Positions 19,226-28,738 of a stretch of DNA of 64,000 nucleotides are shown here, one piece after another; within the stretch, counting starts at the first letter, position 1; each line of letters starts with the position of its first letter. The DNA comes from Oribacterium sp. WCC10 (GTDB lineage: Bacteria > Bacillota > Clostridia > Lachnospirales > Lachnospiraceae): the NCBI RefSeq assembly GCF_900113415.1, contig NZ_FOPH01000006.1:124001-188000 (forward strand), written 5' to 3'. The translations under genes were made by a program, and so were the position numbers. The notes under the pieces are model-generated. The model worked only from the letters and a program-made list of their open reading frames with translations. It was not told where the DNA came from and searched no databases.

Positions 19226-20179
19226 ATGTTCGATTTTGAGAAACCAAACATTGAGATTGTTGAGATTTCAGATGATAAGAAGTACGGCAGATTTGTTTGT
19301 GAACCTCTCGAGAGAGGTTATGGAACAACTCTTGGCAATGCTCTGAAACGTATCATGCTTTCTGCATTACCTGGTACTGCGGTATCTCAGGTGAAAATCC
19401 AGGGTGCTGATAAGGATGGAGATTCTATCCCAGGCGTTAAGGATTCCCTGACTGAGGTTATTATGAACCTCAAGAGTCTTGAAATTAAGAACACATCGTC
19501 CTCCGATGACCCGAAGATTCTGTATCTTAATTTTGATGGAGAAGGTGTAGTTACTGCATCTGATATTCAGCTTACTGAAGATATAGAAATACTCAATCCG
19601 GATCAAAAGATTGCTACTGTAGATGGTACTGCGAATTTTGAGATGGAAATAACAGTTACTTCGGGCAGAGGCTACGTTGGTGCAGATAGAACAAAGACAT
19701 CCGATCTCCCTACAGGAGTAATTGATGTTGATGCTATATATACACCTGTTGAACGTGTAAATATGTCAATAAGCAATACTCGTGTCGGTAATATGACTGA
19801 CTACGATAAGCTTACTATTGATGTATTTACAAACGGTACAATGAGTCCGGACGATGCTGTATCTGATGCAGCAAAGTTCCTTTCAGGGCACTTATCATTT
19901 TTCGTTGAGCTTTCACAGAATGCTCAAAATGCTGAAGTCATGGTTGAGAAGCCAGATGATGAAAAAGAGAAAGTACTCGAGATGAATATAGACGAACTTG
20001 AGTTATCAGTTCGTTCTTATAACTGCCTTAAGAGAGCAGGTATAAATACTGTTCAGGAGCTTTGTGCAAAAACTCCTGAAGATATGATGAAGGTTAGAAA
20101 TCTTGGTCGTAAATCTCTTGAGGAAGTTTTAGCAAAACTTAAGGAATTAAATCTTAGCCTTACAATTAGAGAAGAGTGA
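19226..20179 (+). CDS. rpoA: RNA polymerase subunit alpha
   Basis: 317 residues. N-terminal dimerisation domain with FVCEPLERGYGTTLGNALKR, then a linker and the C-terminal domain (about residues 250-317) with NCLKRAGINTVQEL and VRNLGRKSLEEV, which binds promoter UP elements and activators. AAAGGAGG precedes the ATG. Confidence 0.98.
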   Translation: MFDFEKPNIEIVEISDDKKYGRFVCEPLERGYGTTLGNALKRIMLSALPGTAVSQVKIQGADKDGDSIPGVKDSLTEVIMNLKSLEIKNTSSSDDPKILYLNFDGEGVVTASDIQLTEDIEILNPDQKIATVDGTANFEMEITVTSGRGYVGADRTKTSDLPTGVIDVDAIYTPVERVNMSISNTRVGNMTDYDKLTIDVFTNGTMSPDDAVSDAAKFLSGHLSFFVELSQNAQNAEVMVEKPDDEKEKVLEMNIDELELSVRSYNCLKRAGINTVQELCAKTPEDMMKVRNLGRKSLEEVLAKLKELNLSLTIREE

Positions 20180-20269
20180 TTTATTCGATTGTATGAAAAC
20201 TGTGAAAGGCCACAGACGCTAAGATGTATTTACCGGTAAGACTAAAAAGCACGGTGGAGGATTATAGAA

Positions 20270-20806
20270 ATGGCAAAATACAGAAAGTTAGGTAGAGAGT
20301 CAAGACAGAGACAGGCTATGCTTCGTGCTCTTACAACATCTCTTATCCATAACGGTAGAATTTTCACAACTGAGGCACGCGCTAAGGAAGTTCGTAAGCA
20401 GGTTGAGAAGCTTATTGCACTTGCAGTTAAGGAGAAGGATAACTTTGAGGAAGTAACTGTAAAGGCTAAGGTTGCTCGTAAGGATGCTGACGGCAAGCGT
20501 GTTAAGGATGTTGTTGATGGTAAGAAGGTTACAGTTTATGATGAAGTAGAGAAGACAATCAAGAAGGATAAGCCTTCAAGACTTGCTGCTCGTCGTCAGA
20601 TTCTTGCATACCTTTATCCTGTAACAGAAGTTCCTACAGCAAAGGCTGGACAGAAGAGAAATACCAAGAAGGTTGATCTTGCTGCAAAGCTTTTCGATGA
20701 GTACGGTGCAAAGTATGCTACACGTAACGGTGGTTATACTCGTATTGTTAAGGTCGGTCTTAGAAAGGGCGACGCTGCAATGGAAGTTCTTCTTGAGCTC
20801 GTATAA
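20270..20806 (+). CDS. rplQ: 50S ribosomal protein L17 with an internal insertion
   Basis: 178 residues against about 113-130 in most bacteria. The N-terminal core ([17 protein letters not shown]) and the C-terminal core ([19 protein letters not shown]) are normal. Between them, from about residue 64 to 140, lie roughly 50 extra charged residues including [20 protein letters not shown]. The insertion is in frame and uses the same preferred codons, so it is a genuine lineage feature rather than damage. GTGGAGG precedes the ATG; last gene of the ribosomal block. Confidence 0.96.
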   Translation: MAKYRKLGRESRQRQAMLRALTTSLIHNGRIFTTEARAKEVRKQVEKLIALAVKEKDNFEEVTVKAKVARKDADGKRVKDVVDGKKVTVYDEVEKTIKKDKPSRLAARRQILAYLYPVTEVPTAKAGQKRNTKKVDLAAKLFDEYGAKYATRNGGYTRIVKVGLRKGDAAMEVLLELV

Positions 20807-20837
20807 TTAATCTACACGCGAAAGCGTATGAGATCAA

Positions 20838-20869
20838 AGAGAATCATCTTAGGATGGTTCTCTTTTTTT
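20838..20869 (+). terminator. Terminator of the ribosomal block
   Basis: AGAGAATCATC (20838-20848) pairs with GATGGTTCTCT (20853-20863) and runs into a seven-T stretch. It ends the cluster that starts with rpsJ. Confidence 0.9.
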
Positions 20870-21005
20870 ATATTTATGGGATCTCAATTAAAATGATTCA
20901 TTATCAGACACAATTGATAACATGTCATATAAACTTAAAAGATTAGAACTTGCAATATGGTATACTAGTGATGAAGTTATAATTATACTTATGAGGTAGT
21001 AGGGA

Positions 21006-22475
21006 ATGCTAATCAGATATAACAGATTGAATATTATAAAAATTATAGTATGTTTTATTAATTTAGTCATATTCTCGGCTTTTCAATGTATAGCCGGTGA
21101 TATGAATGTAAGAATTAACTCTGTACGTATAACAGTATCTGACTATTTAAGGAACTATCAATCTGATGGAACTGAAAGCGGCTTGCCAACTATATCAGAA
21201 AGTGATTTTACAGTTCCTGACAGTAAACAGTATGAAATTAACAGTATTTCCTGGATTGGAGATGAGAATTATAAAATTGGCAGTAAGCGTAACATAGAGA
21301 TATACTTAAATGCCTTGGAAAAGGAACGATCAAATGACAATTATACGTACTATTATTTCAGTGGTAGCTATGACAGTACGAACGTTCATGTTACCGGAGG
21401 AGATTTTGTTTCAGCCAGACTGGAAGGCAACTATGCATTGAGAGTAGTGATTTCACTTAAGGGATTGAAGGGAGTCTATGAAGCTCCTACTTCTGCTGCA
21501 TGGAGTGCGTCTACACTGGGACTTGCATCGTGGACGGCACCGACAAATACATCGGGATACTATAAAGTATGTCTATATAGAGACGGGGTTAAACTTGCGA
21601 ATATCACAACAGATCAGACTGCTCTCAATTTGTATCCATACATGACAAAAGGAGGAGCATATTACTTTGCAGTATCTTCAATTCCTTATACATCCGAACA
21701 GATAGGGGTAGGAAAGGAATCAAGCGAGCTTCAATCTGTTTACTTAAATGTTTCAGATGATCTCGTTTCTGACGGAACAGGACAATATTCGGATTCGAAA
21801 TATATATTAAACAGTACCGGAAGTTCATCTTTACTGGGATATAATACCAGCGAAACAACAATTGCTTCAAACACTTATGATTATAATTCCGGCACTTCAT
21901 ATACGGTTTATAATGCTTCGACAGGGCAGACTACAGTCATGCCGGGACATGAGAATAATGAGGCCGGTAATGGTAATAGCTCTAGTACAACAGGTAACTG
22001 GTATAAGGAAGGAAACTACTGGTATTTTAAAACCAGTTCGGGAAATCTGGTAAAGGATGATTGGATAATATGGAAAAATGCATATTACAGATTTGATTCG
22101 GATGGAAAGATGATTACAGGGTTTTATAATAAGAATGAAAACACAACTTATTACCTATCTAATAGTGGAGCTATGAAAACAGGTTGGGTACTTGTAAATA
22201 ATACTTGGTATTACATGAATCCTGAACCGGGAGAGTATTATGGACTAATGTACAGAGGAACGGTTGTAAATATCGGGGAAAAAAGTTATTTCTTTGATGC
22301 AGATGGAAGAATGAGAACAGGATGGATTATCATAAGAGATCAGAACGGTATAGATCAGTATTACTATTTTTATCCAAAGACAACTGAAACCGGTGAAAAT
22401 TATGGCCATATGGCAAAATCAACCACGGTACTCGGAGGTTACACCATTGCCGGGGACGGTCATTGGGTTCATTGA
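21006..22475 (+). CDS. Secreted protein with C-terminal cell-wall-binding repeats
   Basis: 489 residues. A hydrophobic stretch near residues 10-30 serves as signal peptide or anchor. The N-terminal half (about 35-330) is a beta-rich region I do not recognise; around 165-245 it resembles a fibronectin type III module. The C-terminal third has aromatic-glycine wall-binding repeats (GNYWYFKTSSGNLVKDDW, GWVLVNNTWYYMN). No catalytic motif is seen. A TGGTATACT extended -10 at 20958-20966 may be its promoter. It interrupts the usual rplQ-ecfA order and has its own terminator, so it is probably a lineage-specific insertion. Confidence 0.8.
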   Translation: MLIRYNRLNIIKIIVCFINLVIFSAFQCIAGDMNVRINSVRITVSDYLRNYQSDGTESGLPTISESDFTVPDSKQYEINSISWIGDENYKIGSKRNIEIYLNALEKERSNDNYTYYYFSGSYDSTNVHVTGGDFVSARLEGNYALRVVISLKGLKGVYEAPTSAAWSASTLGLASWTAPTNTSGYYKVCLYRDGVKLANITTDQTALNLYPYMTKGGAYYFAVSSIPYTSEQIGVGKESSELQSVYLNVSDDLVSDGTGQYSDSKYILNSTGSSSLLGYNTSETTIASNTYDYNSGTSYTVYNASTGQTTVMPGHENNEAGNGNSSSTTGNWYKEGNYWYFKTSSGNLVKDDWIIWKNAYYRFDSDGKMITGFYNKNENTTYYLSNSGAMKTGWVLVNNTWYYMNPEPGEYYGLMYRGTVVNIGEKSYFFDADGRMRTGWIIIRDQNGIDQYYYFYPKTTETGENYGHMAKSTTVLGGYTIAGDGHWVH

Positions 22476-22481
22476 TGTATT

Positions 22482-22516
22482 AAGGGCAGACCATTAGGGC
22501 CTGCCCTTGTTTTTTA
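22482..22516 (+). terminator. Rho-independent terminator
   Basis: AAGGGCAG (22482-22489) pairs with CTGCCCTT (22501-22508), followed by GTTTTTTA. Ends the cell-wall-binding gene. Confidence 0.85.
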
Positions 22517-22694
22517 TTTATATATCTAATATACTTAATCTCGCTGATAAACGCTATAATAAACAGGGTTATCAGCAATAATACAATGAAGATTTGTTTT
22601 TATTTGAATTTTCAAGTAAGTTAAGAAACTTACTGATACAAGGAAAAGTTTATAGTATTAATATATTAAGTCATATTAGATTCGGGAGAAAAAA

Positions 22695-24719
22695 TTGAAA
22701 ATCATCGAAGCATTGCATCTTGCATATGATTACATCCGAACAGACGAGAATGATAAGATTATCGAAAAGACCAGGGCACTTAATGATGTGAATATTTCCA
22801 TCGAAGAGGGCACTTTTGTTTGTGTGCTGGGTCATAACGGTTCAGGAAAGTCTACATTAGCCAAATTGATAAATGGTCTTAATCTTCCCTCTGAAGGGGT
22901 AATGCTTGTAAGCTCCAAGGATACTAAAAATGAAAAGGATCTTTGGGATATAAGAAAAGAAACCGGTATGGTATTCCAAAACCCGGACAATCAGATTATA
23001 GCATCAGTAGTTGAAGAGGACGTGGGATTCGGACCTGAAAATATAGGTGTACCAACTGCGGAAATCTGGGAGAGGGTAGACAAAGCACTTCGAGCCGTAG
23101 GTATGGAAGCATATCGTATGAAGTCTCCAAACAGGCTTAGCGGAGGACAAAAGCAGAGGGTTGCCATCGCCGGAACTATGGCTATGATTCCTAAAACTAT
23201 AGTTTTAGATGAGCCTACAGCTATGCTTGATCCCAGCGGTCGCGCTGAGGTTATAAAGACTGTAAGAGAATTGAATAAGACAGAAGGCGTGACCATTATC
23301 CTTATAACACATTATATGGAAGAAACAGTTGATGCTGATCGTATCATTGTTATGGATCAGGGAAATGTTGTCATGGATGGAACGCCCGTAGAAGTCTTTA
23401 AGAATGTCAAAGAACTTAAGGATATCAGAATGGATGTTCCGGAAGTTACTGAATTAGCGTGGATGCTTAGGAATGCCGGTTTACCGGTGAAGGAAGCGAT
23501 TCTTACACGAAAAGAACTCGTTGAATGTTTACAGAATTGTCTTCCAAAACAGGTGGACTTTATGCCTGATTTTGTAAAGAAGAAACCGGTTCACATGGAT
23601 ATTACGGATCCTGTTATCAGGGTACGAAATCTCAGTCATGTATATCAAAAAGGAACAGCTATGGAAAGTTATGCTCTTAAGGATGTTTCTTTTGATGTTC
23701 AGAGAGGTTCCATAGTTGGGTTTATTGGCCACACAGGCTCAGGTAAGTCTACATTGACACAGCATTTGAATGGACTTTTAAAGGCTACAGATGGTGTCAT
23801 AGAGGTTAATTTCAAGGATAATGCAGAACTTATCAGAAGTAAGGGCGGCAAGCCTGTAAAGCCTGATAAATCGGGTTATAACGGAGGCAAGCTTATATCC
23901 GAGTTGACGTCCAGTATGGAAATGAATCCTGAGAACAGCTGTTATGAGGGTGTGAATAGTTCAAATAATACTTCAGTTTACAGAGAGAAGCCTCTTCATA
24001 ACGGTGATGCTTCAAAATTTGTGAGCATTTATACAGAAGGCTTCGACATGAAGCAGCTTAGATTCAAGGTAGGATTGGTATTTCAGTATCCGGAGTATCA
24101 GCTGTTTGAGATTGATGTTATAACAGATGTTATGTTTGGTCCCAAAAACCAGGGGTTGTCTGAGGAGGAAGCGCGAAAAAGAGCTGAAGAGGCGCTTAAA
24201 ATGGTAGGGCTCAGTGAAAAATTATGGAAAAAATCTCCTTTTGAACTCAGTGGAGGACAGAAGAGAAGAGTTGCTATCGCAGGTGTGCTGGCTATGCACC
24301 CGGAAGTACTCATACTGGATGAGCCAACAGCAGGTCTTGATCCGGCGGGACGAGATGATTTGTTTAAGCAGATTAGACAGCTTCACGACAAGGTTGGGAT
24401 GACTATTATACTTGTATCTCATTCAATGGATGATGTTGCAAGGTATACAGACCAGGTTGTAGTACTTGACCATGGTGAATTGAAAATGACAGGAACACCA
24501 GAGGAGATATTCAAGAGATATAAGGAACTTGAAGAGATGGGACTCGGTGCACCACAGATGACATATCTTATCCATGAACTAAAGGATGTGGGCATTCGCT
24601 TTGAGGACAGACCTGATACGGTTAAAGAGATGGCGGATTGTATAGTGGACCTATGGAAAAGATACAATAGTGAAAATAAGAAAAATAAAAGTTTAGCTTC
24701 CGGAAAGGGGGTAAACTGA
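22695..24719 (+). CDS. Fused energy-coupling factor ATPases EcfA1-EcfA2
   Basis: 674 residues: two complete ABC ATPase domains in one chain, normally two separate genes at this place. Domain 1 has Walker A GHNGSGKST (46-54) and signature LSGGQKQR (about 148). Domain 2 has Walker A GHTGSGKST (about 345-353) and signature LSGGQKRR (about 518). They drive vitamin uptake through EcfT and exchangeable S components. Domain 2 carries an extra polar stretch of about 65 residues (roughly 375-440) between Walker A and the Q-loop (LVFQYPEYQ). Starts at TTG behind GGGAGAA. The stop overlaps the ecfT start by one base. Confidence 0.93.
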   Translation: MKIIEALHLAYDYIRTDENDKIIEKTRALNDVNISIEEGTFVCVLGHNGSGKSTLAKLINGLNLPSEGVMLVSSKDTKNEKDLWDIRKETGMVFQNPDNQIIASVVEEDVGFGPENIGVPTAEIWERVDKALRAVGMEAYRMKSPNRLSGGQKQRVAIAGTMAMIPKTIVLDEPTAMLDPSGRAEVIKTVRELNKTEGVTIILITHYMEETVDADRIIVMDQGNVVMDGTPVEVFKNVKELKDIRMDVPEVTELAWMLRNAGLPVKEAILTRKELVECLQNCLPKQVDFMPDFVKKKPVHMDITDPVIRVRNLSHVYQKGTAMESYALKDVSFDVQRGSIVGFIGHTGSGKSTLTQHLNGLLKATDGVIEVNFKDNAELIRSKGGKPVKPDKSGYNGGKLISELTSSMEMNPENSCYEGVNSSNNTSVYREKPLHNGDASKFVSIYTEGFDMKQLRFKVGLVFQYPEYQLFEIDVITDVMFGPKNQGLSEEEARKRAEEALKMVGLSEKLWKKSPFELSGGQKRRVAIAGVLAMHPEVLILDEPTAGLDPAGRDDLFKQIRQLHDKVGMTIILVSHSMDDVARYTDQVVVLDHGELKMTGTPEEIFKRYKELEEMGLGAPQMTYLIHELKDVGIRFEDRPDTVKEMADCIVDLWKRYNSENKKNKSLASGKGVN

Positions 24720-25525
24720 TGTTTAGAGAGATTACACTTGGACAGTATTATCCGGTTGATTCCGTTATACATAGACTTGATCCCAGAGTTAAATTGCTTG
24801 GTACACTTGTGTTTCTGGTAGCACTATTTGTTGTTAATAGTTGGATCATGTATGGTGTGGCTGCTATCGTGCTGGCGGTACTTATAAAACTAAGCAATGT
24901 ACCTTTCAAGTTTATGACGAAAGGCCTTAAGAGCATTGTTATATTGTTATTAATCTCTGTCAGCTTTAACCTTTTTCTCACCCCGGGAGAGCCGATTGTA
25001 AAGCTTTGGATTCTGACAATAACAAGGGAAGGTCTTGAGATAGCACTTAAAATGGGACTCAGGCTTGTGCTACTTGTTCTTGGCTCATCTCTTATGACAC
25101 TTACGACCACGCCTAACCAGCTTACAGATGGTATGGAGAAAGGATTAGGAATATTCAAGAAGATAGGCATTCCGGTACATGAGATATCGATGATGATGTC
25201 TATTGCTCTTAGATTTATTCCGATACTTGTTGAGGAGACGGACAAGATAATGAAGGCTCAGCAGGCAAGAGGTGCAGACTTCGAGAATGGTAATATCATA
25301 GAGAGAGCCAAAGCTATGGTTCCTATTCTTGTTCCACTTTTTATAAGTGCTTTCAGAAGAGCTAACGATCTCGCTATGGCCATGGAGGCGCGATGCTACC
25401 ATGGAGGAGAGGGAAGGACAAAGATGAAGCCGTTAAAATATGAGGGGAGAGACAGAATTGCCTATATTTTAATGTTTCTTTATTTTTCGGCGTGTGTAGC
25501 GTCGAGATTTATCCCTCTTAAATAA
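24719..25525 (+). CDS. ecfT: ECF transporter transmembrane subunit EcfT
   Basis: 268 residues with about five or six membrane helices. The two short coupling motifs that touch the ATPases are present as QQARGADF and MEARCYHGG. Start ATG overlaps the stop of the fused ATPase (TGATG), so subunits are made together. The S component that would define the vitamin is not in this window. Confidence 0.94.
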   Translation: MFREITLGQYYPVDSVIHRLDPRVKLLGTLVFLVALFVVNSWIMYGVAAIVLAVLIKLSNVPFKFMTKGLKSIVILLLISVSFNLFLTPGEPIVKLWILTITREGLEIALKMGLRLVLLVLGSSLMTLTTTPNQLTDGMEKGLGIFKKIGIPVHEISMMMSIALRFIPILVEETDKIMKAQQARGADFENGNIIERAKAMVPILVPLFISAFRRANDLAMAMEARCYHGGEGRTKMKPLKYEGRDRIAYILMFLYFSACVASRFIPLK

Positions 25526-25569
25526 TAAGATTATAGGAACGTAAAAATGCAATAAGACGGATAAAGTGA

Positions 25570-25605
25570 AAGCCCCTCATTGAAGTATTTCAAAGAGGGG
25601 CTTAT
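25570..25605 (+). terminator. Hairpin terminator after ecfT
   Basis: AAGCCCCTC (25570-25578) pairs perfectly with GAGGGGCTT (25595-25603). The T run is poor (ATCATAT), so efficiency is uncertain. The remaining bases to truA show no gene. Confidence 0.6.
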
Positions 25606-25816
25606 CATATATTGATAAATGGCTTAATAGTTAGGACTTAATGGTTAACGGATATGCTTTATATTATTCATCCCTGATGCGGTGGCGATAAGGGTTTAAA
25701 TTTCAGACTGTAGTTTAGTATCATAAATCGAAAGTGAACATGAAATTATCTGTTAATCTTATGGTCGTGCATTATGTAAAGTGTATGATTAAATGGATAT
25801 ATAGGAGAATTGGAAA

Positions 25817-26686
25817 GTGAAGCGACGTATAAAACTTACAATTGCATATGACGGCAGCAATTACAAGGGGTGGCAGATACAGAATCCAACAAAAGAGATG
25901 CCTGAAGGAAATGTGCCTACTATACAGGGAATGCTTACGCTTGCCATAAAGAAACTGTTAAAGGATGAAGATGTACAGATCATAGGTGCTAGTAGAACTG
26001 ATAGTGGAGTACATGCTAAGGGTAATGTTGCTGTGTTTGACACTGAATCGACTATTCCGCCGGAAAACTTTCCGTTTGCCATCAATAGTTTTCTTCCGGA
26101 AGACATAAGGGTTACGAAGGCAGAAGACGTATCTTTAGATTTTAATCCGAGATTTGTACCGCATAAAAAGACTTATGAGTATAGAATTGATAATTCCAGG
26201 ATACCTTCTCCTATCGAAAGACTCTACTCATATAACTATTCCTATACGTTAGATATCATGAAAATGCAGAAAGCTGCAGATTATCTTGTGGGAGAACATG
26301 ATTTTAGAAGCTTTGTAAATCCGGACAGTCAGGTTTTTGAGCATGGTGGGGATGCTGTCAGGGAGATTTACAGTGTAGAAGTACTCTGTGAAAACACTGT
26401 ATATAATCGTATTTCTGACAGATTAGAGGGTGAAGCCGGTAGTGGAAACGATAAGTCAGGGGATAAACATCATAACTCAACTGAAATCTGTATTCGTATC
26501 AGTGGTAACGGATTCCTGTATCATATGATACGAATTATAGTTGGAACATTGCTTCAGGTAGGGAATGGAAAGCTTAATCCGGAAGATATTGTTACCATCA
26601 TGGAGGAAAGAGACAGGACGAAGGCGGGTCCTACAGTTCCTGCAAAGGGGCTGTGTCTTATGGAATTGATATATCCTGAAAATTAA
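25817..26686 (+). CDS. truA: tRNA pseudouridine synthase A
   Basis: 289 residues; makes pseudouridine at tRNA positions 38-40. The catalytic Asp is D62 in GASRTDSGVHA. Other family stretches: IAYDGSNYKGWQ and the C-terminal GNGFLYHMIRIIVGTL. About 20 extra polar residues (near 203-222) enlarge it relative to the usual 245-260. Starts at GTG behind AGGAGA. Its place after ecfT and before rplM is the standard Firmicutes one. Confidence 0.95.
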   Translation: MKRRIKLTIAYDGSNYKGWQIQNPTKEMPEGNVPTIQGMLTLAIKKLLKDEDVQIIGASRTDSGVHAKGNVAVFDTESTIPPENFPFAINSFLPEDIRVTKAEDVSLDFNPRFVPHKKTYEYRIDNSRIPSPIERLYSYNYSYTLDIMKMQKAADYLVGEHDFRSFVNPDSQVFEHGGDAVREIYSVEVLCENTVYNRISDRLEGEAGSGNDKSGDKHHNSTEICIRISGNGFLYHMIRIIVGTLLQVGNGKLNPEDIVTIMEERDRTKAGPTVPAKGLCLMELIYPEN

Positions 26687-26724
26687 AGGATCATATTTTA
26701 AGTTGTCAAGTGGAGGTCAGAAGT

Positions 26725-27381
26725 ATGAAGTACGATTATATAAAGGGCTTTATATTTGATATGGACGGAACTATGTTTGATACAGAAAGAGTATATCATC
26801 ATTTTTGGAAAGTGGCTGCAAAAGAACGTGGTTTCACCATGACGGATGAAATGATAGACAGCATGAGAGGAGCATCTTTAGAAAATATAGGGGTGTTATT
26901 TCGAGAATGTAATCCTGATTATGATTATCTTGAAGAACGTGCTATCAGAGAAAAATATATATTGGAGTACTTCGAGATGAATCCGGTGCCAAAGAAGGAA
27001 GGTCTAGACGAGTTGTTTGAATGGATTCATGAAAAAGGGTACAAAGTGGCGTTAGGGTCATCTTCTGTAAAAAACAGGGTTATGATGTACATGGACAAAA
27101 CCGGCTATACTGAAAAGTTTGACTATATCTGCTCCGGAGATATGATAAAGAATGGCAAGCCTGCTCCGGATATATTCATTCATTGCGCTGATATGTTGGG
27201 ACTGAAACCGGAGGAATGTATAGTTGTAGAGGATTCTCTTAATGGAATAAGAGCCGGATATGAGGCCGGATGTAGAGTTTTCGGCATTAAAGATATGAGT
27301 CCGTTGGATGGTGTGAGAAATCTCATGGATGAAGAACCCGAGAAACTATCAGATATAATAAATATTATAGAAGGTAAATGA
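26725..27381 (+). CDS. HAD-family hydrolase, phosphoglucomutase-like
   Basis: 218 residues. Motif I DMDGTMFD supplies the nucleophile D12 and acid D14; motif II is LGSSS; motif III/IV region VVEDSLNGIRAG. A helical cap follows motif I. Such enzymes dephosphorylate sugar phosphates or act as beta-phosphoglucomutases; the substrate cannot be told. ATG 26725 follows GGAGGTC; an in-frame GTG at 26710 overlaps that site and is rejected. It sits between truA and rplM, an unusual addition. Confidence 0.85.
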   Translation: MKYDYIKGFIFDMDGTMFDTERVYHHFWKVAAKERGFTMTDEMIDSMRGASLENIGVLFRECNPDYDYLEERAIREKYILEYFEMNPVPKKEGLDELFEWIHEKGYKVALGSSSVKNRVMMYMDKTGYTEKFDYICSGDMIKNGKPAPDIFIHCADMLGLKPEECIVVEDSLNGIRAGYEAGCRVFGIKDMSPLDGVRNLMDEEPEKLSDIINIIEGK

Positions 27382-27458
27382 GCGTTTATCTATTCGTTAA
27401 AGTTTCCTTTATTTGAATATATAAGGGCATTTTCATAATAAAATCATGATTTCCTGTA

Positions 27459-27487
27459 TTGACAGGACTGGGAAATCAAAATATAAT
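27459..27487 (+). promoter_or_regulatory. Consensus promoter of rplM-rpsI
   Basis: Perfect TTGACA (27459-27464), 17-base spacer, perfect TATAAT (27482-27487). This is the best promoter match in the window. Transcription would start near 27494. Confidence 0.85.
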
Positions 27488-27493
27488 AGCTTT

Positions 27494-27745
27494 CGCTGTT
27501 TGATATAAAGGGCTAGTGTAGTTTGTATTAAACAGGTAACTATTTACAGCAGGGTCATAGATACGGGCCCGGGCTACATTAAATACTGAAATCAGTCTCA
27601 GAGTGGACCACTTGCGTTTGAATAGCTGTTTAACAGTTGTTCCAAAGGTTGTTGAAGTCTTCCGTTTTGGAGTATTTTGGACAACAGGCAGAAGTTCTGT
27701 TTTGGACAGAGACCAGAGTAAGTAGCCTTATAACAGGAGGTTGTT
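27494..27745 (+). promoter_or_regulatory. Long leader of rplM
   Basis: About 250 bases without a gene between promoter and rplM. It holds small hairpins ACTGAAATCAGT (27585-27596) and AGTGGACCACT (27602-27612) and three copies of TTTTGGA near 27664-27710. An L13 leader RNA that controls rplM-rpsI is known in Bacillales; this may be its counterpart, but I cannot match it by eye. Confidence 0.5.
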
Positions 27746-28174
27746 ATGAAATCATACGTAGCTACAGCTTCTACTATTGACAGAAAGTGGTATGTAGTAG
27801 ACGCAGAGGGTAAGACACTTGGTCGTCTTGCATCAGAAGTTGCTAAGGTTCTTCGTGGAAAGAACAAGCCAACTTACACACCATTCCTTGATTGCGGAGA
27901 TTACGTAATCATCGTTAATGCTGAGAAGATCGCTGTTACAGGTAAGAAGCTTGATCAGAAGATTTATCGCACACATTCAAGATATGTTGGTTCAATGCGT
28001 GAGACAACTCTTCGTGATCTCAAGGCTAAGAAGCCTGAGAAGGTTATCGAGTATGCTGTTAAGGGTATGCTTCCTCACGGACCATTAGGCAGACAGATGT
28101 ATAAGAAGCTTTTCGTATACGCTGGCGCAGATCACAAGCACCAGGCACAGAAGCCTGTTGAGCTTACATTCTAA
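27746..28174 (+). CDS. rplM: 50S ribosomal protein L13
   Basis: 142 residues. Early-assembly protein of the large subunit. Diagnostic [20 protein letters not shown] and [27 protein letters not shown] precedes ATG 27746. Fourteen-base gap to rpsI. Confidence 0.97.
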   Translation: MKSYVATASTIDRKWYVVDAEGKTLGRLASEVAKVLRGKNKPTYTPFLDCGDYVIIVNAEKIAVTGKKLDQKIYRTHSRYVGSMRETTLRDLKAKKPEKVIEYAVKGMLPHGPLGRQMYKKLFVYAGADHKHQAQKPVELTF

Positions 28175-28188
28175 GGGAGGATATCAAA

Positions 28189-28581
28189 ATGGCTACAAAC
28201 AGAAATTATGGAACAGGTAGAAGAAAGTCTTCTGTTGCAAGAGTTTACATTATGCCTGGTACAGGTAAGATCACAATCAACAAGAGAAGCCTTGACGAGT
28301 ACTTCGGTCTTGATACACTGAAGCTTATCGTTAATCAGCCACTCGTTCTTACACAGAACGTTGGCAAGCTTGATATTCTTGTAAACGTGCGCGGTGGTGG
28401 TACTACAGGTCAGGCTGGTGCTATCCGTCACGGTATCTCAAGAGCTCTTTGCGAGATGGATCTTGAGTACAGACCAACTCTTAAGAAGGCTGGACTTCTT
28501 ACAAGAGACCCAAGAATGAAGGAGAGAAAGAAGTACGGTCTCAAGTCCGCACGTCGTGCTCCTCAGTTCTCAAAGAGATAA
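28189..28581 (+). CDS. rpsI: 30S ribosomal protein S9
   Basis: 130 residues. Its C-terminal tail reaches P-site tRNA; the ending [11 protein letters not shown] is the normal one, so the downstream integration did not disturb it. Diagnostic [14 protein letters not shown] start and [19 protein letters not shown]. Confidence 0.97.
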   Translation: MATNRNYGTGRRKSSVARVYIMPGTGKITINKRSLDEYFGLDTLKLIVNQPLVLTQNVGKLDILVNVRGGGTTGQAGAIRHGISRALCEMDLEYRPTLKKAGLLTRDPRMKERKKYGLKSARRAPQFSKR

Positions 28582-28607
28582 TCTTTGGAGAATCGAAAAG
28601 AATTCAC

Positions 28608-28642
28608 AAACCTCAGAAATCTCGTGTTTCTGGGGTTTTTCT
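28608..28642 (+). terminator. Terminator of rplM-rpsI
   Basis: AAACCTCAGAAA (28608-28619) pairs with TTTCTGGGGTTT (28627-28638) with one wobble, followed by TTC. The mobile element begins shortly after. Confidence 0.85.
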
Positions 28643-28693
28643 TTACTCAGAAACGCTGTGGGATGGTATGAAAATCAAGAAATTTTAGACGGT

Positions 28694-28726
28694 AATAAGC
28701 AAGTAATAAGCAGGTAAGAAGCAAAA
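28694..28726. repeat. Three tandem 11-bp repeats beside the integrase
   Basis: AATAAGCAAGT, AATAAGCAGGT and AAGAAGCAAAA lie head to tail, 13 bases beyond the integrase stop. A reversed partial copy (TTTGCTTC) follows at 28733-28740. Tandem short repeats next to int are typical arm-type binding sites of tyrosine recombinases. Confidence 0.5.
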
Positions 28727-28738
28727 TTCGTATTTGCT

